A stretch of 64,000 nt of DNA from Acidobacteriota bacterium (GTDB lineage: Bacteria > Acidobacteriota > Thermoanaerobaculia > Multivoradales > J023), in assembly GCA_029263395.1 (NCBI GenBank), contig JAJCXO010000282.1, positions 1 through 64,000 on the forward strand. Reading direction: 5' to 3'. The position numbers and the translations under genes are program-made. Within the stretch, counting starts at the first letter, position 1; every line of letters starts with the position of its first letter. Positions 25,324 to 34,502 of this stretch are shown here, in pieces. The notes below the pieces were generated by a model. It searched no databases. It worked only from the letters and a program-made list of their open reading frames with translations, and was not told the origin of the DNA.

Positions 25324-26610
25324 ATGCGTCTCGATTCACTTCGCACTTTCATTCTGGGGCTGGCGCCGATGCTCGCCATCGCCCTGGCTCCCTCAGCTAC
25401 GGCCGACCGCGACCGAGGTGTCACTCTCTACGCGGACGGCAATTACCGAGGCACCAGCGAATCGTTCGATCGCGACGTCGCCCGTCTTGATCGCACCGCA
25501 TTCGGACAGGACCGGGCAAGCTCGGTACGAGTTGCTCGCGGTTGCACGGTGACACTGTATTCCGATGCCAACTTTCGGGGACGGTCGATGACCTTGACTC
25601 AGGACGTCAACTCCCTCGCCGGCTCAGCGATCGGCAACGACTCGGTCTCGTCGATGGAGATCGATTGCATTCGAGACGACCACGACGTCGACTGGAGCTC
25701 GCGCCGAGGTGTTGCGTTGTACAGCGATGCCGACTTCCGTGGTCGCCAAGAGATTTTCACCCGCGACGACAATGACCTGCGCAACAACCGCATCGGCAAC
25801 GATGCGGCGAGCTCGCTACGGATCGCTCCGGGCTGTGAGGTTACGTTGTACTCCGACAGGAACTACCTGGGACGGTATGCGGTACTGAGATATGACAACG
25901 GCCGCCTAGGCAATACGCAGATCGGCAACGACTCGGTCTCTTCGTTGCGAGTCGACTGTAATCGACGTCGCGACCGCGACCGACGACGCGACCGCGATCG
26001 GCGCAATCAGCGGACTCCTCCTGGCAGCGTCACGCTCTTTTCAGACGGTGACTACGATGGGCGTTACGAGACGTTTTATCGCGACGTGCCAAGTCTCGGA
26101 CGGACCGAACTCGGCAACGACACCGCCAGCTCGATTCTGGTTGGACGTGGTTGTCGGGCGATTCTGTTCGAAGACGCCGACTATCGCGGACGGTCCGAGG
26201 TCATCGATGGCGACACGCCTGATTTGTACAGCACCTCGTTGGGTAATGACCGGGCCTCGTCGATGCGTCTCGATTGCGGCCGCGGCAACCGGCCGCGTTA
26301 CGACGATCCTCCTCGAGACGGCGGCTCCTTTGGGAGCAGTCGCGACACCGTGACCGTTTTCTCAGGCGCGGGTTATCGAGGGAGTAGCGATAGCTTTGAC
26401 CGCAGTGTCCGGAACCTTGGCGATTCCAGGATCGGCAATGACGCGATACGGTCGGTTCGAGTTGCTCCTGGCTGTCGCGCCACACTCTACCGCGACGCGG
26501 ACTTTCGGGGCCGTTCAGCGGTCATCATCAATGACACGCCGGATCTCCAATTCACATCCGTCGGTAATGGTCAGGCTTCATCGATCGAAGTCGATTGCCA
26601 ACGCCGCTGA
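25324..26610 (+). CDS. Secreted beta/gamma-crystallin protein with eight Greek-key motifs
   Basis: A 428-residue exported protein. The ATG at 25324 is preceded by AGGAGG seven bases upstream, and a signal peptide follows (ILGLAPMLAIALAPSATA). The mature part is four tandem beta/gamma-crystallin domains, each of two Greek-key motifs of about 42 residues: odd motifs begin VTLYADGNYRG-like and end SSVRVARGC, and even motifs end SSMEIDC. Each carries a conserved IGNDSVSS-type segment, the N/D-x-S-S calcium-binding signature of microbial crystallins. Between motifs 4 and 5 is an Arg/Asp linker coded by a short 18-bp duplication. Calcium binding and a structural or stress role are inferred from the family. 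Confidence 0.92.
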   Translation: MRLDSLRTFILGLAPMLAIALAPSATADRDRGVTLYADGNYRGTSESFDRDVARLDRTAFGQDRASSVRVARGCTVTLYSDANFRGRSMTLTQDVNSLAGSAIGNDSVSSMEIDCIRDDHDVDWSSRRGVALYSDADFRGRQEIFTRDDNDLRNNRIGNDAASSLRIAPGCEVTLYSDRNYLGRYAVLRYDNGRLGNTQIGNDSVSSLRVDCNRRRDRDRRRDRDRRNQRTPPGSVTLFSDGDYDGRYETFYRDVPSLGRTELGNDTASSILVGRGCRAILFEDADYRGRSEVIDGDTPDLYSTSLGNDRASSMRLDCGRGNRPRYDDPPRDGGSFGSSRDTVTVFSGAGYRGSSDSFDRSVRNLGDSRIGNDAIRSVRVAPGCRATLYRDADFRGRSAVIINDTPDLQFTSVGNGQASSIEVDCQRR

Positions 26611-26622
26611 CATTCTCCGATC

Positions 26623-27252
26623 ATGCGCAGCCAGTTCGAAGCTGAGATGGTCGCGACTGTGCGTCGCGAGATCCCCGAGGAGCTCGACTGGCTGGCGCTG
26701 GGCCAACTGCCGCCCTTGCGTTGGCAAGATGACCGCACGACCGTCGACGCGGTGGTCCAACGTGGCTGGCTGGCGGCGGCCTTCCTCCGCGGCGCACCGC
26801 AGGCAAGTCCCGAATTGCGCCAGCAGGCGAGACTGTTCGAGCCCACAGACGTTGCAGCATTCGGTCAATGGCTGCTCAAGGCCTGGATGGCCCACGACAC
26901 CCATTCCCCAGAGCTCACCGACACCCGACGAGACGAGCTGCGTATCATCGCAGAACAAGCTGCTCAGCTCGCCGAGCGCCTCGGTCGCGGTGGCGCTGAT
27001 GCGAAAGAACGTTTCGAGCAACTCTTGCAACAAGAATCGAACCGCGCTGCCCCATCTGCGCTGCCGGCTCGAGGGCTGCTGGCCATCGTCGAAGCGTGTG
27101 CCAACGAGCGCATCGTCCGAGAAGTCGAAACCTATCTCCGCAACTGGCGCCTGGAGCGGCCAGAGCAAAGTCGGTTGCTACTCGAGACGGTACGGACACT
27201 CGACCCCTCGGCGGCTCGTGCCTTGACTTCGAAGATGCCGGACCTTCAGTAG
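26623..27252 (+). CDS. Uncharacterised helical protein
   Basis: A 209-residue protein I do not recognise. It starts 12 bases after the crystallin stop, with no clear ribosome binding site, so it may be read from the same transcript. The sequence is almost wholly predicted alpha-helical, with WLAAAFLRGAP, VAAFGQWLLKAWMAHDT, a middle segment LRIIAEQAAQLAERLGRGGAD and ARGLLAIVEACANERIV. This gives the impression of HEAT-like repeats, as found inside large DUF4132-type proteins, but the link is weak. There is no signal peptide or membrane segment. Confidence 0.6.
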   Translation: MRSQFEAEMVATVRREIPEELDWLALGQLPPLRWQDDRTTVDAVVQRGWLAAAFLRGAPQASPELRQQARLFEPTDVAAFGQWLLKAWMAHDTHSPELTDTRRDELRIIAEQAAQLAERLGRGGADAKERFEQLLQQESNRAAPSALPARGLLAIVEACANERIVREVETYLRNWRLERPEQSRLLLETVRTLDPSAARALTSKMPDLQ

Positions 27253-27352
27253 CTTGCTGCCTGAACTCAGGCCGATACCTAGCTACGCCGCGCCGTTACT
27301 TGGTGGACCTGCTCTTCGTCCCTGGCTGCTCTGCTCGAATCGTGATCGTTAA

Positions 27353-27390
27353 CCTCCGTGCCCTATCTCCTGATTGCCAGGACACGGAGG
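27353..27390. terminator. Hairpin between convergent genes
   Basis: CCTCCGTG (27353-27360) and CACGGAGG (27383-27390) form an 8-bp stem over a 22-base loop that can add a CCT/AGG pairing inside. It sits between the convergent stops at 27252 and 27407, so it may serve both strands. Confidence 0.45.
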
Positions 27391-27406
27391 GGATCACGCG
27401 GTCCCT

Positions 27407-30022
27407 CTAGGGAAACGTGAAGCTTACGACGTTTGAAGTGGTGCAGGACGTCAAGTCCAGCAATTGAAAATGTGCAGTGCCCCCGGACAGACTGGCGGGG
27501 ATCATTCGAGTGATTTTGCCGTCACCCACCTTCGAACTATTTGTCACCCCGTACTTGAGGACATCGGGAGCCACACCAAAGGTGACAGGGCCACACGCTC
27601 CAACGTTGATGGTGGTCGACCCCGTTTGGCGTCCGGCCACCAGGTAAACCCGATCTCCGGGAGTGGCCCCGGTGAGATGGAAAGCATTCTCCACTCCGGC
27701 AGTGCCAGGAAACGGCTCGGTCAATACCAGGCCCTGACAATTTGCTGGGATGTCGAACGCTTCGGTTTCGTCGCCGACACCGTTGCCGTTGAGGCCGATC
27801 ATGCCCTGATCCGCACTCTCGCCCACGCCCCGCTTGGCGAAAGCCTTCCAGATCACACACCGATTGCTGGCGTTGTAGTTGGCGTTGTCGGCTGCCAAGA
27901 TGGCATCTCGTGCCTGCACGAAACCCGGACGACAAGGCGTCATCTTCATGCCGTCGATCGACAGCTGCAAGGCGAGGTTGTTGCCACCAGAACCGCTGTA
28001 GAGATCGGCGTCGAATCCGTCCCGTAGCACCAAACGCCAATACATCTCCCACAACGTGCTGGCAAATATCTCGCCAACCCCATGCGGAATGTTCGTCGTA
28101 CCGATGTCGGCATACGTTTGGGGGTTGACGCCCAGATCCGTCGTATAGGGAAAATTGCGGATTCCAGGTCCATTGGCTGGCTCGAAGCTGACGTAGGTGC
28201 CGACACCCCTCGCGGTGGTCGGGCCATCGGACTGCACTGCGGTCAAAATAAGAGCTAGCCAGTCGCTCCAACCTTCCCCGGGCTGCTCGTCGTTGTTCAG
28301 GCAGGTGACGGCGCTAGGGCCACCAACCAGGCGATTGGACACACCATGGCCGTACTCGTGGGCAATGATGCCGTTGTCGAGATCGCTGTCTCGACGCACC
28401 GGCGCGGTGGGATCGAGATCCATCGTCGCGTTGACACCGACACCGAGGCCGGTCTTGAGGGTGTCGCCATCTGCCTGGGTGACTAGCACTGAGGGAATAT
28501 TGACCGCACCGGCGCCGGCGCCGGCCCCCATATGGAGGATCCCCGGCTGGTCGTTGGCGACGATGACGGCGGTGGCACCCGCGTTCTGCGCGTTCAGCAC
28601 CTTGGTCGAAAAATCACAGGATCCACGATCGATCAGTGCGATGTTACCAGCGGTAAAACCGACCAAAGCCTCACAGCCATCGGTGGTGGTACCCGCCCCA
28701 CCTGCGTCGGTGATCAATTCGACATTGCCGGTCACTGGGCCGGTGGCGTCGAGTTGGGGACCGAAGTCGCCGGTGCTTGCTTGATAGTCGCCAGCAATGG
28801 CCGGCGGAGCGTTGACCGTCGTCAAAGCATCAACCGGTGGCTTCCACTGGAACATCTGCATCCGCGGCTTGATCGGGCTGCCGTCAGGCGGCGTCGAAAA
28901 ATTGGCGTTGTTGAAGCCTGAGCCGTCCAGAGCATCGGCGCGGACAGCGTCGGTACCGCCCGGTGCGCCGCTGTAGTTGGTCTGTTGCATGTTGCCCGAG
29001 GCCTCGTCAAAACCGTATTGGACGAGGATGTCGTGCACGATGTTGTTGATGTAGAACAGATTCGTCACCGCGGCGGAGACATAAGCGGTCGGCTGGAGGG
29101 TCAGGTCGAGGGGGAAGTCGAAATCCAGCAAGGGGCCGCCATCCGGCCGAAAGCCACCAGCGTTGTTGGCATCTTGATCCTCTTGTGCAATCACATTGTT
29201 GCCGCGGGTGGTGGTGAATTCGGCACCGGCAACACCGTTGGTGTCGTGCCAGCCGAAGGGTGAAGCGACGGCATCTGCTGGATTGATCTCGATCGTCCGC
29301 GGACCATCGGAGGGGCTCTCTTTCGGCAAAGCGTAGGCATTGTAGGAATCGAATGTAATCCAATTGGCCTTGGCCACCACACCCGCGGTCTCGGCGTCGA
29401 TCCACACGTTACCGGTGAACGAATTGTCCGGTAGGTCCAGCGTCAATTGCCAGGTCAACCGCAACTGTCCAGGGGCAACTTCGTAATACGCCAGCTCCAC
29501 CGGGATGTCTGCTCGCGAGATGTTGGGACTTGCGAACACGGCCTTCTGGGTCGGACCACCAACGGTCTCGAGCACTAACGACGTCGACTTGTCAGGCAGC
29601 AAGCCAAGGTGCACCGCACCCCGCATCAAGGCCGCTTCCGGCAAGATCGCGAGCGTCTGCGAGTCCAACTTGGAAGCTAGACCTGCTACCAGCTGATTGC
29701 CGAAATTCAGGATCCGTCCATCGCTAGCGATATGGACGTTGCTGATCCGGTTGGCCACCGGAATACCCGCAAGGCGCTGCTGAAGGTAAAGATGGGTCAC
29801 CCCGTTGTGTTGGCTGACCACTCGGTCGGTCGGCGTCAGCTCGGCGAGGTCGAGACTGGTCAGTCCGAGCGCGGCCTTTTGAGACTCGAGGAAACTCAGC
29901 ACGTTGTCCAGCGGTTCGGCCTTGGTCGGCCCAGACAAGACATCACCACCCAGCACTGGCACTGCGGTCATCAGCAAGACAAGACACAGACCTCTGATCG
30001 ACAACCTACGGATTCTGACCAT
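27407..30022 (-). CDS. Secreted M36 (fungalysin-type) metalloprotease with PA domain
   Basis: An 871-residue zinc endopeptidase. Order: signal peptide (1-25, LCLVLLMTAVPVLGG), FTP propeptide (about 35-220), start of the M36 catalytic domain with FYINNIVHDILVQYGFDE near 323-340, an inserted PA domain (about 405-535, with DRGSCDFSTKVLNAQNAGA), and the zinc site HEYGH at 555-559 with the downstream Glu in GEGWSDWLAL (about 582-591). The C-terminal 100 residues are a beta-rich domain (GDRVYLVAGRQTGSTTINVG). GAGGAG lies six bases before the ATG. Members degrade extracellular protein; the propeptide suggests self-processing after export. Confidence 0.95.
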   Translation of the reverse strand: MVRIRRLSIRGLCLVLLMTAVPVLGGDVLSGPTKAEPLDNVLSFLESQKAALGLTSLDLAELTPTDRVVSQHNGVTHLYLQQRLAGIPVANRISNVHIASDGRILNFGNQLVAGLASKLDSQTLAILPEAALMRGAVHLGLLPDKSTSLVLETVGGPTQKAVFASPNISRADIPVELAYYEVAPGQLRLTWQLTLDLPDNSFTGNVWIDAETAGVVAKANWITFDSYNAYALPKESPSDGPRTIEINPADAVASPFGWHDTNGVAGAEFTTTRGNNVIAQEDQDANNAGGFRPDGGPLLDFDFPLDLTLQPTAYVSAAVTNLFYINNIVHDILVQYGFDEASGNMQQTNYSGAPGGTDAVRADALDGSGFNNANFSTPPDGSPIKPRMQMFQWKPPVDALTTVNAPPAIAGDYQASTGDFGPQLDATGPVTGNVELITDAGGAGTTTDGCEALVGFTAGNIALIDRGSCDFSTKVLNAQNAGATAVIVANDQPGILHMGAGAGAGAVNIPSVLVTQADGDTLKTGLGVGVNATMDLDPTAPVRRDSDLDNGIIAHEYGHGVSNRLVGGPSAVTCLNNDEQPGEGWSDWLALILTAVQSDGPTTARGVGTYVSFEPANGPGIRNFPYTTDLGVNPQTYADIGTTNIPHGVGEIFASTLWEMYWRLVLRDGFDADLYSGSGGNNLALQLSIDGMKMTPCRPGFVQARDAILAADNANYNASNRCVIWKAFAKRGVGESADQGMIGLNGNGVGDETEAFDIPANCQGLVLTEPFPGTAGVENAFHLTGATPGDRVYLVAGRQTGSTTINVGACGPVTFGVAPDVLKYGVTNSSKVGDGKITRMIPASLSGGTAHFQLLDLTSCTTSNVVSFTFP

Positions 30023-30170
30023 TCCAATCTCCTCTGATCGGTGGCGGTCGACGAGCGTAGGGAGTCCGAGTCGACAGTGCGAGGTTCTGCCCGTCGTCTA
30101 CCGGTGAGTGTTACCCTTCAACGTCCCAAAAGGGCTCCAGAAGGATCACCGTCAGCGCAGTCGATCGGTG

Positions 30171-32663
30171 CTATTCATCACGCAAGGCACGCATCGGGTC
30201 GATGCCGGAGGCCCGTTGGGCTGGCACCAACCCGGCGAATAGGGCCACCATCACCAATACGGCGATCGACAGCCCAAACACCCCCACATCGTGGCCTTTG
30301 AGCTCAAAGAGCAACGAAGCCGCTACCTTCCCCAAGCCCAGAGCGCCGGCCGTTCCGACGATGACGCCAACCAGCGTCAGCCAACCCACTTGCCGCAGGA
30401 TCAACCGCCGCACCCTGCCGGCATCGGCACCAAGTGCCATACGGAGACCGATCTCGCGGGTGCGCTGCGCGACCGTGTAGGCCATCACTCCATAAAGACC
30501 TACCGCCGCCAGAATTGTGGCCAGAATTGCGAACGCCGCTGACAGGGTGGTCAACATGCGGTCGAGAAAAACGTTCTCCCGTACCTGGAGGGCCAACGTC
30601 CGGAGATTTTCGACCGGCAAATTGGCATCGAGCTCGGCGACTTTCTGGCGCAAAGCCGGCAACAGATCCGACGGTTCGCCAGACGTCCGGACATAGAAGT
30701 TGATCGCACCCAAATTCTTATTCTGCCGATATGGAACAAAGAACAACGGCGGCACCTCGTCCTTGACCTCGCTGTACTTCGCATCCTCCACCAAACCAAT
30801 GATCTCGATGTCGAGCTCGCCGCCAGAACCGACCTGCATCCTTTTGCCGACCGCATCACGTCCGAGATCGAATTTGCGCGCAAAGGTCTCATTGACCAGC
30901 GCCACCTTGGGTTCCTCCAACCCATCCCGATCTTCGATCTCCCGACCGGCGAGCAGTGGGATGCCGAGCGTTCGAAAAAAACCTGGGCCGATCTCGTTGT
31001 AGAAAGAATGTGTGTCGGTGTCCGGACCGGCGTCGAACCCTTGCACCGAAACATTGCTCCCCCAATTGCTGCCGGCAATCAACGGCACCATCGAAGCGAC
31101 CACACCATCGACACCCGGCAAAGCCTGAACCTCCGTTTCGAGTCGCTCGAACAGCAACCGCGCTTCCGTCGAAGAGTAGTTGTTGAGCTCTGGCGACACC
31201 CCAAAGGTCGCAACCTGCTCGACTTCGATGCCGAGGTCAACCCGGCCGACATTGAGCAGGCTCTTGGTGAACAACCCAGCAGAAATCAATAAAGCCATCG
31301 ACAGGGCGATCTGAAGCGTCACCATGGCCGCTCGAAAGCGATTGGCGCCCCGAGATACCGCAACCCGACCGGCTTGACTCTTCAACGAGGCGACCAGGTC
31401 GGTGCGAGTGCTGTGTAGGGCCGGAAACAGCCCAACCAATCCTGTCACCAGCCACAAGACTCCGACGAACAACCAGGCCTGAGGTCCAAGCTCGAAGCGC
31501 AGCGCCAGGCCGCTATCGGCCGGCAACAGCGAAGCCATCACTCGCAGGGTCACTTTGGCAACGCCAAAACCGAGCAGGCCGCCAAACGCGGCGAGCACAA
31601 ACGACTCGGCCAAAAGCTGGCCTACCACTTGGTGGCGCTGGGCTCCAATCGACATCCGGATCGCAATCTCTCCAGCCCGATGGGTCGCCCGCACCAGCAA
31701 CAGATTGGCAATGTTCGCACAAGCGATCAGCAGCACAAATGTCGTGATTGCCAACAGCAGGAGCAACGGCGCACGGACTTCCTCGTGTAACCGACTCTGC
31801 CCCTGCTGCCCCGGCTCGAGCACGATCGCCTTGGCCTTGAATCGCTCCAGGGTTTTGTCGCTCATCCCCTCTTGGAGCGGCACCTCTACCTCGTGAAGGA
31901 TTCCTTGATACGCGGTCGTGATCGCCGCTGTGGCCAGTTCGATGTTGCTGCCTGGCGCCAGGCGTGCAAAGAGGTAAACCCAATAGCTGCGACGATCGTC
32001 GAAACCTCCCCAGCGTGGCATCATCTGGCCACGCATGGTGATCGGCACAAAAACCTGCGGCTCTTTACCCAAAGTTGTGCCAGAGAAACCCCTCGGTGCC
32101 ACGCCGATAATGGTCATTGGCTGGCCATTGACCGTCAGTGTCTTCCCTTCAACCGTCGAATCACCGCTGAATCGTGTCCGCCAGTAGCCATAGGACAGCA
32201 CCACGAGTGGACTCGCACCGGGGGCTCCCTCGTCCTGGCGGGAGAATAAACGGCCGAGGGCTGGACGCAGCCCTAAAACCTCGAAGTAGCTCCCCGAGAC
32301 CAGCATGCCTTCACTACTCAGGGTATCGCCGTCATATGCGAGGTTGGCACCAAACGCCCGGTGCGCCGCGATACCCGTGAAGGCGTTTGTCGCGCCCTCG
32401 AGATCCCGAAACATTGGATAGCTGAACACCGCTTCGACATCGCCAGCAGCATTGGAAGACTGGGAGCCCGACTTGGGGCCTGGCGACACCAAATTCACCA
32501 GTTGATCCGGCGCCGCTGCCGGCAACGGTTTCAGAAGCATCTGTTCGAAGAGCGAGAAGATCGCAGCGTTGGCTCCGATCCCAAGAGCGAGCGACAACAC
32601 GGCCGCAATCGTCACCAACGGAGTCTTCAGCAGCGAACGGGACGCAAGGCGAAGATTGATCAA
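30171..32663 (-). CDS. Acidobacterial-type orphan ABC permease (MacB/FtsX duplicated, ADOP)
   Basis: An 830-residue membrane protein with two FtsX/MacB-type units. The N-terminal helix is LVTIAAVLSLALGIGANAAI, a hallmark of the acidobacterial duplicated orphan permeases. A periplasmic MacB-like domain (about 55-275, with GSYFEVLGLRPALGRLF) precedes three membrane segments near 300-420. A second helix-periplasmic-helix unit follows, ending in membrane segments and LVPAQRASGIDPMRALRDE. No ATPase gene is adjacent, as usual for this family. Function is unproven; MacB relatives transmit force for efflux or lipoprotein handling. The family is a taxonomic hint for Acidobacteriota. Confidence 0.92.
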   Translation of the reverse strand: MINLRLASRSLLKTPLVTIAAVLSLALGIGANAAIFSLFEQMLLKPLPAAAPDQLVNLVSPGPKSGSQSSNAAGDVEAVFSYPMFRDLEGATNAFTGIAAHRAFGANLAYDGDTLSSEGMLVSGSYFEVLGLRPALGRLFSRQDEGAPGASPLVVLSYGYWRTRFSGDSTVEGKTLTVNGQPMTIIGVAPRGFSGTTLGKEPQVFVPITMRGQMMPRWGGFDDRRSYWVYLFARLAPGSNIELATAAITTAYQGILHEVEVPLQEGMSDKTLERFKAKAIVLEPGQQGQSRLHEEVRAPLLLLLAITTFVLLIACANIANLLLVRATHRAGEIAIRMSIGAQRHQVVGQLLAESFVLAAFGGLLGFGVAKVTLRVMASLLPADSGLALRFELGPQAWLFVGVLWLVTGLVGLFPALHSTRTDLVASLKSQAGRVAVSRGANRFRAAMVTLQIALSMALLISAGLFTKSLLNVGRVDLGIEVEQVATFGVSPELNNYSSTEARLLFERLETEVQALPGVDGVVASMVPLIAGSNWGSNVSVQGFDAGPDTDTHSFYNEIGPGFFRTLGIPLLAGREIEDRDGLEEPKVALVNETFARKFDLGRDAVGKRMQVGSGGELDIEIIGLVEDAKYSEVKDEVPPLFFVPYRQNKNLGAINFYVRTSGEPSDLLPALRQKVAELDANLPVENLRTLALQVRENVFLDRMLTTLSAAFAILATILAAVGLYGVMAYTVAQRTREIGLRMALGADAGRVRRLILRQVGWLTLVGVIVGTAGALGLGKVAASLLFELKGHDVGVFGLSIAVLVMVALFAGLVPAQRASGIDPMRALRDE

Positions 32664-32739
32664 GACGGTCTCCTAAGGTGGCTGGTCTCTAACCCTCTTC
32701 GACGTCAAAACTAGCGAAAAGGTTTGCCATCTCGTGCCA

Positions 32740-33717
32740 CTAGGCAGCAGGTAGCAGAATCACTTTGCCTGTCGTTGCCCTGCTCTCCAACAGTCGATGG
32801 GCCTCCGCAGCTTCAGCCAAGGGCATCGCGAGCGAGATCGAGAGCTTGAGCTCCCCACGCTCTACCCATTGCAGAAGATCATGACGTGCCGTGCTCCAAG
32901 CCGTCGGATCGCGATCGACATCGAGGCCAAACGCGCTCACTTTCAGGCATCGATCATAGAGCTGGTCGGGATGAATCGGAGCCGGTGCTCCGCTCGCCTC
33001 ACCGAAGTGGATCAATTCGCCATACGGCGCGAGCGCTTCGAGACTCTGAGCCTGGGTCACTCGACCAATCGAGTCGAAGACTAGATCAACGCCGCGACCC
33101 TCCGTCACGGCATTAATCCGCTCGCAGAGATCGGGACCATGGACCAAGGCTTCAGCTCCTAAAGCGGCAACAACTTCAGCTTTGTCTCCGGTCGAGGTGG
33201 TTCCCAGGACCCGGCCTCCCTGGCGCAGCACTAGCTGCGTCAACAGCTGACCGATCCCACCGGCAGCCGCATGCACCAACACGGACATCCCAGCGCGGAT
33301 GTTGGAGGCAAAAAAGGCCAACCCGTAAGCGGTTAGCCCTTGTAACGGTAGGGCTGCACCAACCTCAAACGACAGTGACTCGGGCAATCGGAACAAGGCA
33401 TCTACTGGTGCAACCGCGTATTCGGCATAGGTGCCGCTCACCGCCGGTGGCATCACCCAGAACGCCACCCGTGCCTCGAGCAGCTCCTCGCTCACTCCGG
33501 GACCTAGGCCAACTACATGGCCAGCACCCTCCGACCCGGGACACCAAGGAAAGGCCGGTGTCATGTACGTCCCACGGCGACGCTCAGTCTCGGCAAAATT
33601 CACACCCGTCGCTAGGAGGCGCACCAACACCTGCCCCGCCCCAGGTTCCGGACGTAGCACGTCCTCCATGTTCAAGACCTCTGGCGAACCCAACTGACGT
33701 GCGACGATAGCCTTCAT
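32740..33717 (-). CDS. NADPH:quinone oxidoreductase-like medium-chain dehydrogenase
   Basis: A 325-residue zinc-independent MDR enzyme of the quinone reductase/zeta-crystallin group. It starts MKAIVARQLGSPEVL, has the NADPH-binding VLVHAAAGGIGQLLTQL (about 143-159) and SIGRVTQAQSLEALAPYGELIHFG, and ends GKVILLPAA. There are no structural zinc Cys. The ATG at 33717 overlaps the TGA of the upstream GNAT gene (ATGA), so the two are translationally coupled. Substrate unknown; enone or quinone reduction is the family norm. Confidence 0.92.
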   Translation of the reverse strand: MKAIVARQLGSPEVLNMEDVLRPEPGAGQVLVRLLATGVNFAETERRRGTYMTPAFPWCPGSEGAGHVVGLGPGVSEELLEARVAFWVMPPAVSGTYAEYAVAPVDALFRLPESLSFEVGAALPLQGLTAYGLAFFASNIRAGMSVLVHAAAGGIGQLLTQLVLRQGGRVLGTTSTGDKAEVVAALGAEALVHGPDLCERINAVTEGRGVDLVFDSIGRVTQAQSLEALAPYGELIHFGEASGAPAPIHPDQLYDRCLKVSAFGLDVDRDPTAWSTARHDLLQWVERGELKLSISLAMPLAEAAEAHRLLESRATTGKVILLPAA

Positions 33718-34343
33718 GCGTCGGATGCCGGGCTCCGGCGCCACTCCCTCCGCAACAGCCCGTAGAACGCCGTGTCGCAGACCTCGCCGTTGACGATCCA
33801 GCGCTCGCGCAGGAGCCCTTCGGAGCTGAACCCCAAACGTTCGAGAGCTCGGATCGAAGCCAAATTGCGCGGATCTACATCCCCTTCAAGGCGATGTAGA
33901 TCGAGCTCCTGGAAGGCAAAATCTACCAGCAGGGGCAAAGCCTCCATCATGTAGCCTTTCTTCCAATGGGAATGACCGAGGGCAAACCCAATTTCAGCCC
34001 GGCGATTTTGGGTGCTGATCGACGCCAGCGTGCAGGTGCCCACCACCTTGCCCGTGTCCCGCAACGCAACCCCCCATTGATACAGACTGCCATCCGCAAA
34101 ATACTTCCGGATCTCCTCGAATAGCTCCTGGGCTTGGGACAGCTCATCGTAAGCCGGCGAGCTCCAGTACCTGGCTACTTCGGTATCCGAAAAGATCTCG
34201 AATAGCGACGGTACGTCGGACTCGACCAACCAACGCAGCTCGACCCGTTCGCCGATCAGGGTCGGTAGATGATCGGAGGGCATGGTCTGATCGGAAGGCA
34301 CGGCCTGTTTGGAAGACATGGTCTGATCGGACGGCATCTTCAT
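33714..34343 (-). CDS. GNAT acetyltransferase (RimJ/RimL type) with a hexapeptide-repeat N-terminus
   Basis: A 209-residue acyl-CoA-dependent N-acetyltransferase. The core begins at about residue 27 (LIGERVELRWLVESDVPSLFEIF) and holds the acetyl-CoA-binding HSHWKKGYMMEALPLLVDFAF and the RNLASIRALERLGFSSEG motif, which place it with RimJ/RimL-like enzymes. The first 25 residues are repeats of MPSDQT/MSSKQA/VPSDQT type, coded by an 18-bp tandem array, and are not part of the fold. I prefer the ATG at 34343 to a TTG 36 bases upstream. It is coupled to the downstream oxidoreductase. Confidence 0.88.
   Translation of the reverse strand: MKMPSDQTMSSKQAVPSDQTMPSDHLPTLIGERVELRWLVESDVPSLFEIFSDTEVARYWSSPAYDELSQAQELFEEIRKYFADGSLYQWGVALRDTGKVVGTCTLASISTQNRRAEIGFALGHSHWKKGYMMEALPLLVDFAFQELDLHRLEGDVDPRNLASIRALERLGFSSEGLLRERWIVNGEVCDTAFYGLLRREWRRSPASDA
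34271..34342. repeat. 18-bp tandem array at the start of the GNAT gene
   Basis: Four units at 34271, 34289, 34307 and 34325 of the type GATCGGAGGGCATGGTCT, moderately diverged. The array runs exactly from the ATG into the coding region and gives a six-residue protein repeat with a Met at the same place in most units, so it may also offer alternative start codons. Confidence 0.85.
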
Positions 34344-34409
34344 ACGGCTAAGTATCCCGCGCCCCTCGCTTGTCGTCAACGCGCAGCCAACGTGCTACGA
34401 CATCAACTC

Positions 34410-34455
34410 TTGACGCAACAGCTACACTTGTGGCATCTTCTGCCACAGTTGTAGC
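34410..34455 (+). promoter_or_regulatory. Promoter and BlaI/MecI-type operator
   Basis: A near-perfect inverted repeat, GCTACACTTGTGGCA (34421-34435) and TGCCACAGTTGTAGC (34441-34455), around a 5-base spacer. The outer TACA/TGTA bases match the core of BlaI/MecI operators. TTGACG at 34410-34415 is a good -35, and a -10-like CATCTT at about 34434-34439 falls in the operator, so bound repressor would block the promoter. It lies 48 bases before the blaI-like start. Confidence 0.8.
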
Positions 34456-34502
34456 GAGAGAGTTTCGTTGGCGGCATACCCGTCTTTGTGAAAGGGCCTA
34501 GA

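Noticed and set aside
30171-32663. MacB exporter with its own ATPase
   Set aside because: The protein has no Walker motifs and no ATPase gene adjoins it; its length and duplicated FtsX layout fit the orphan permease family.
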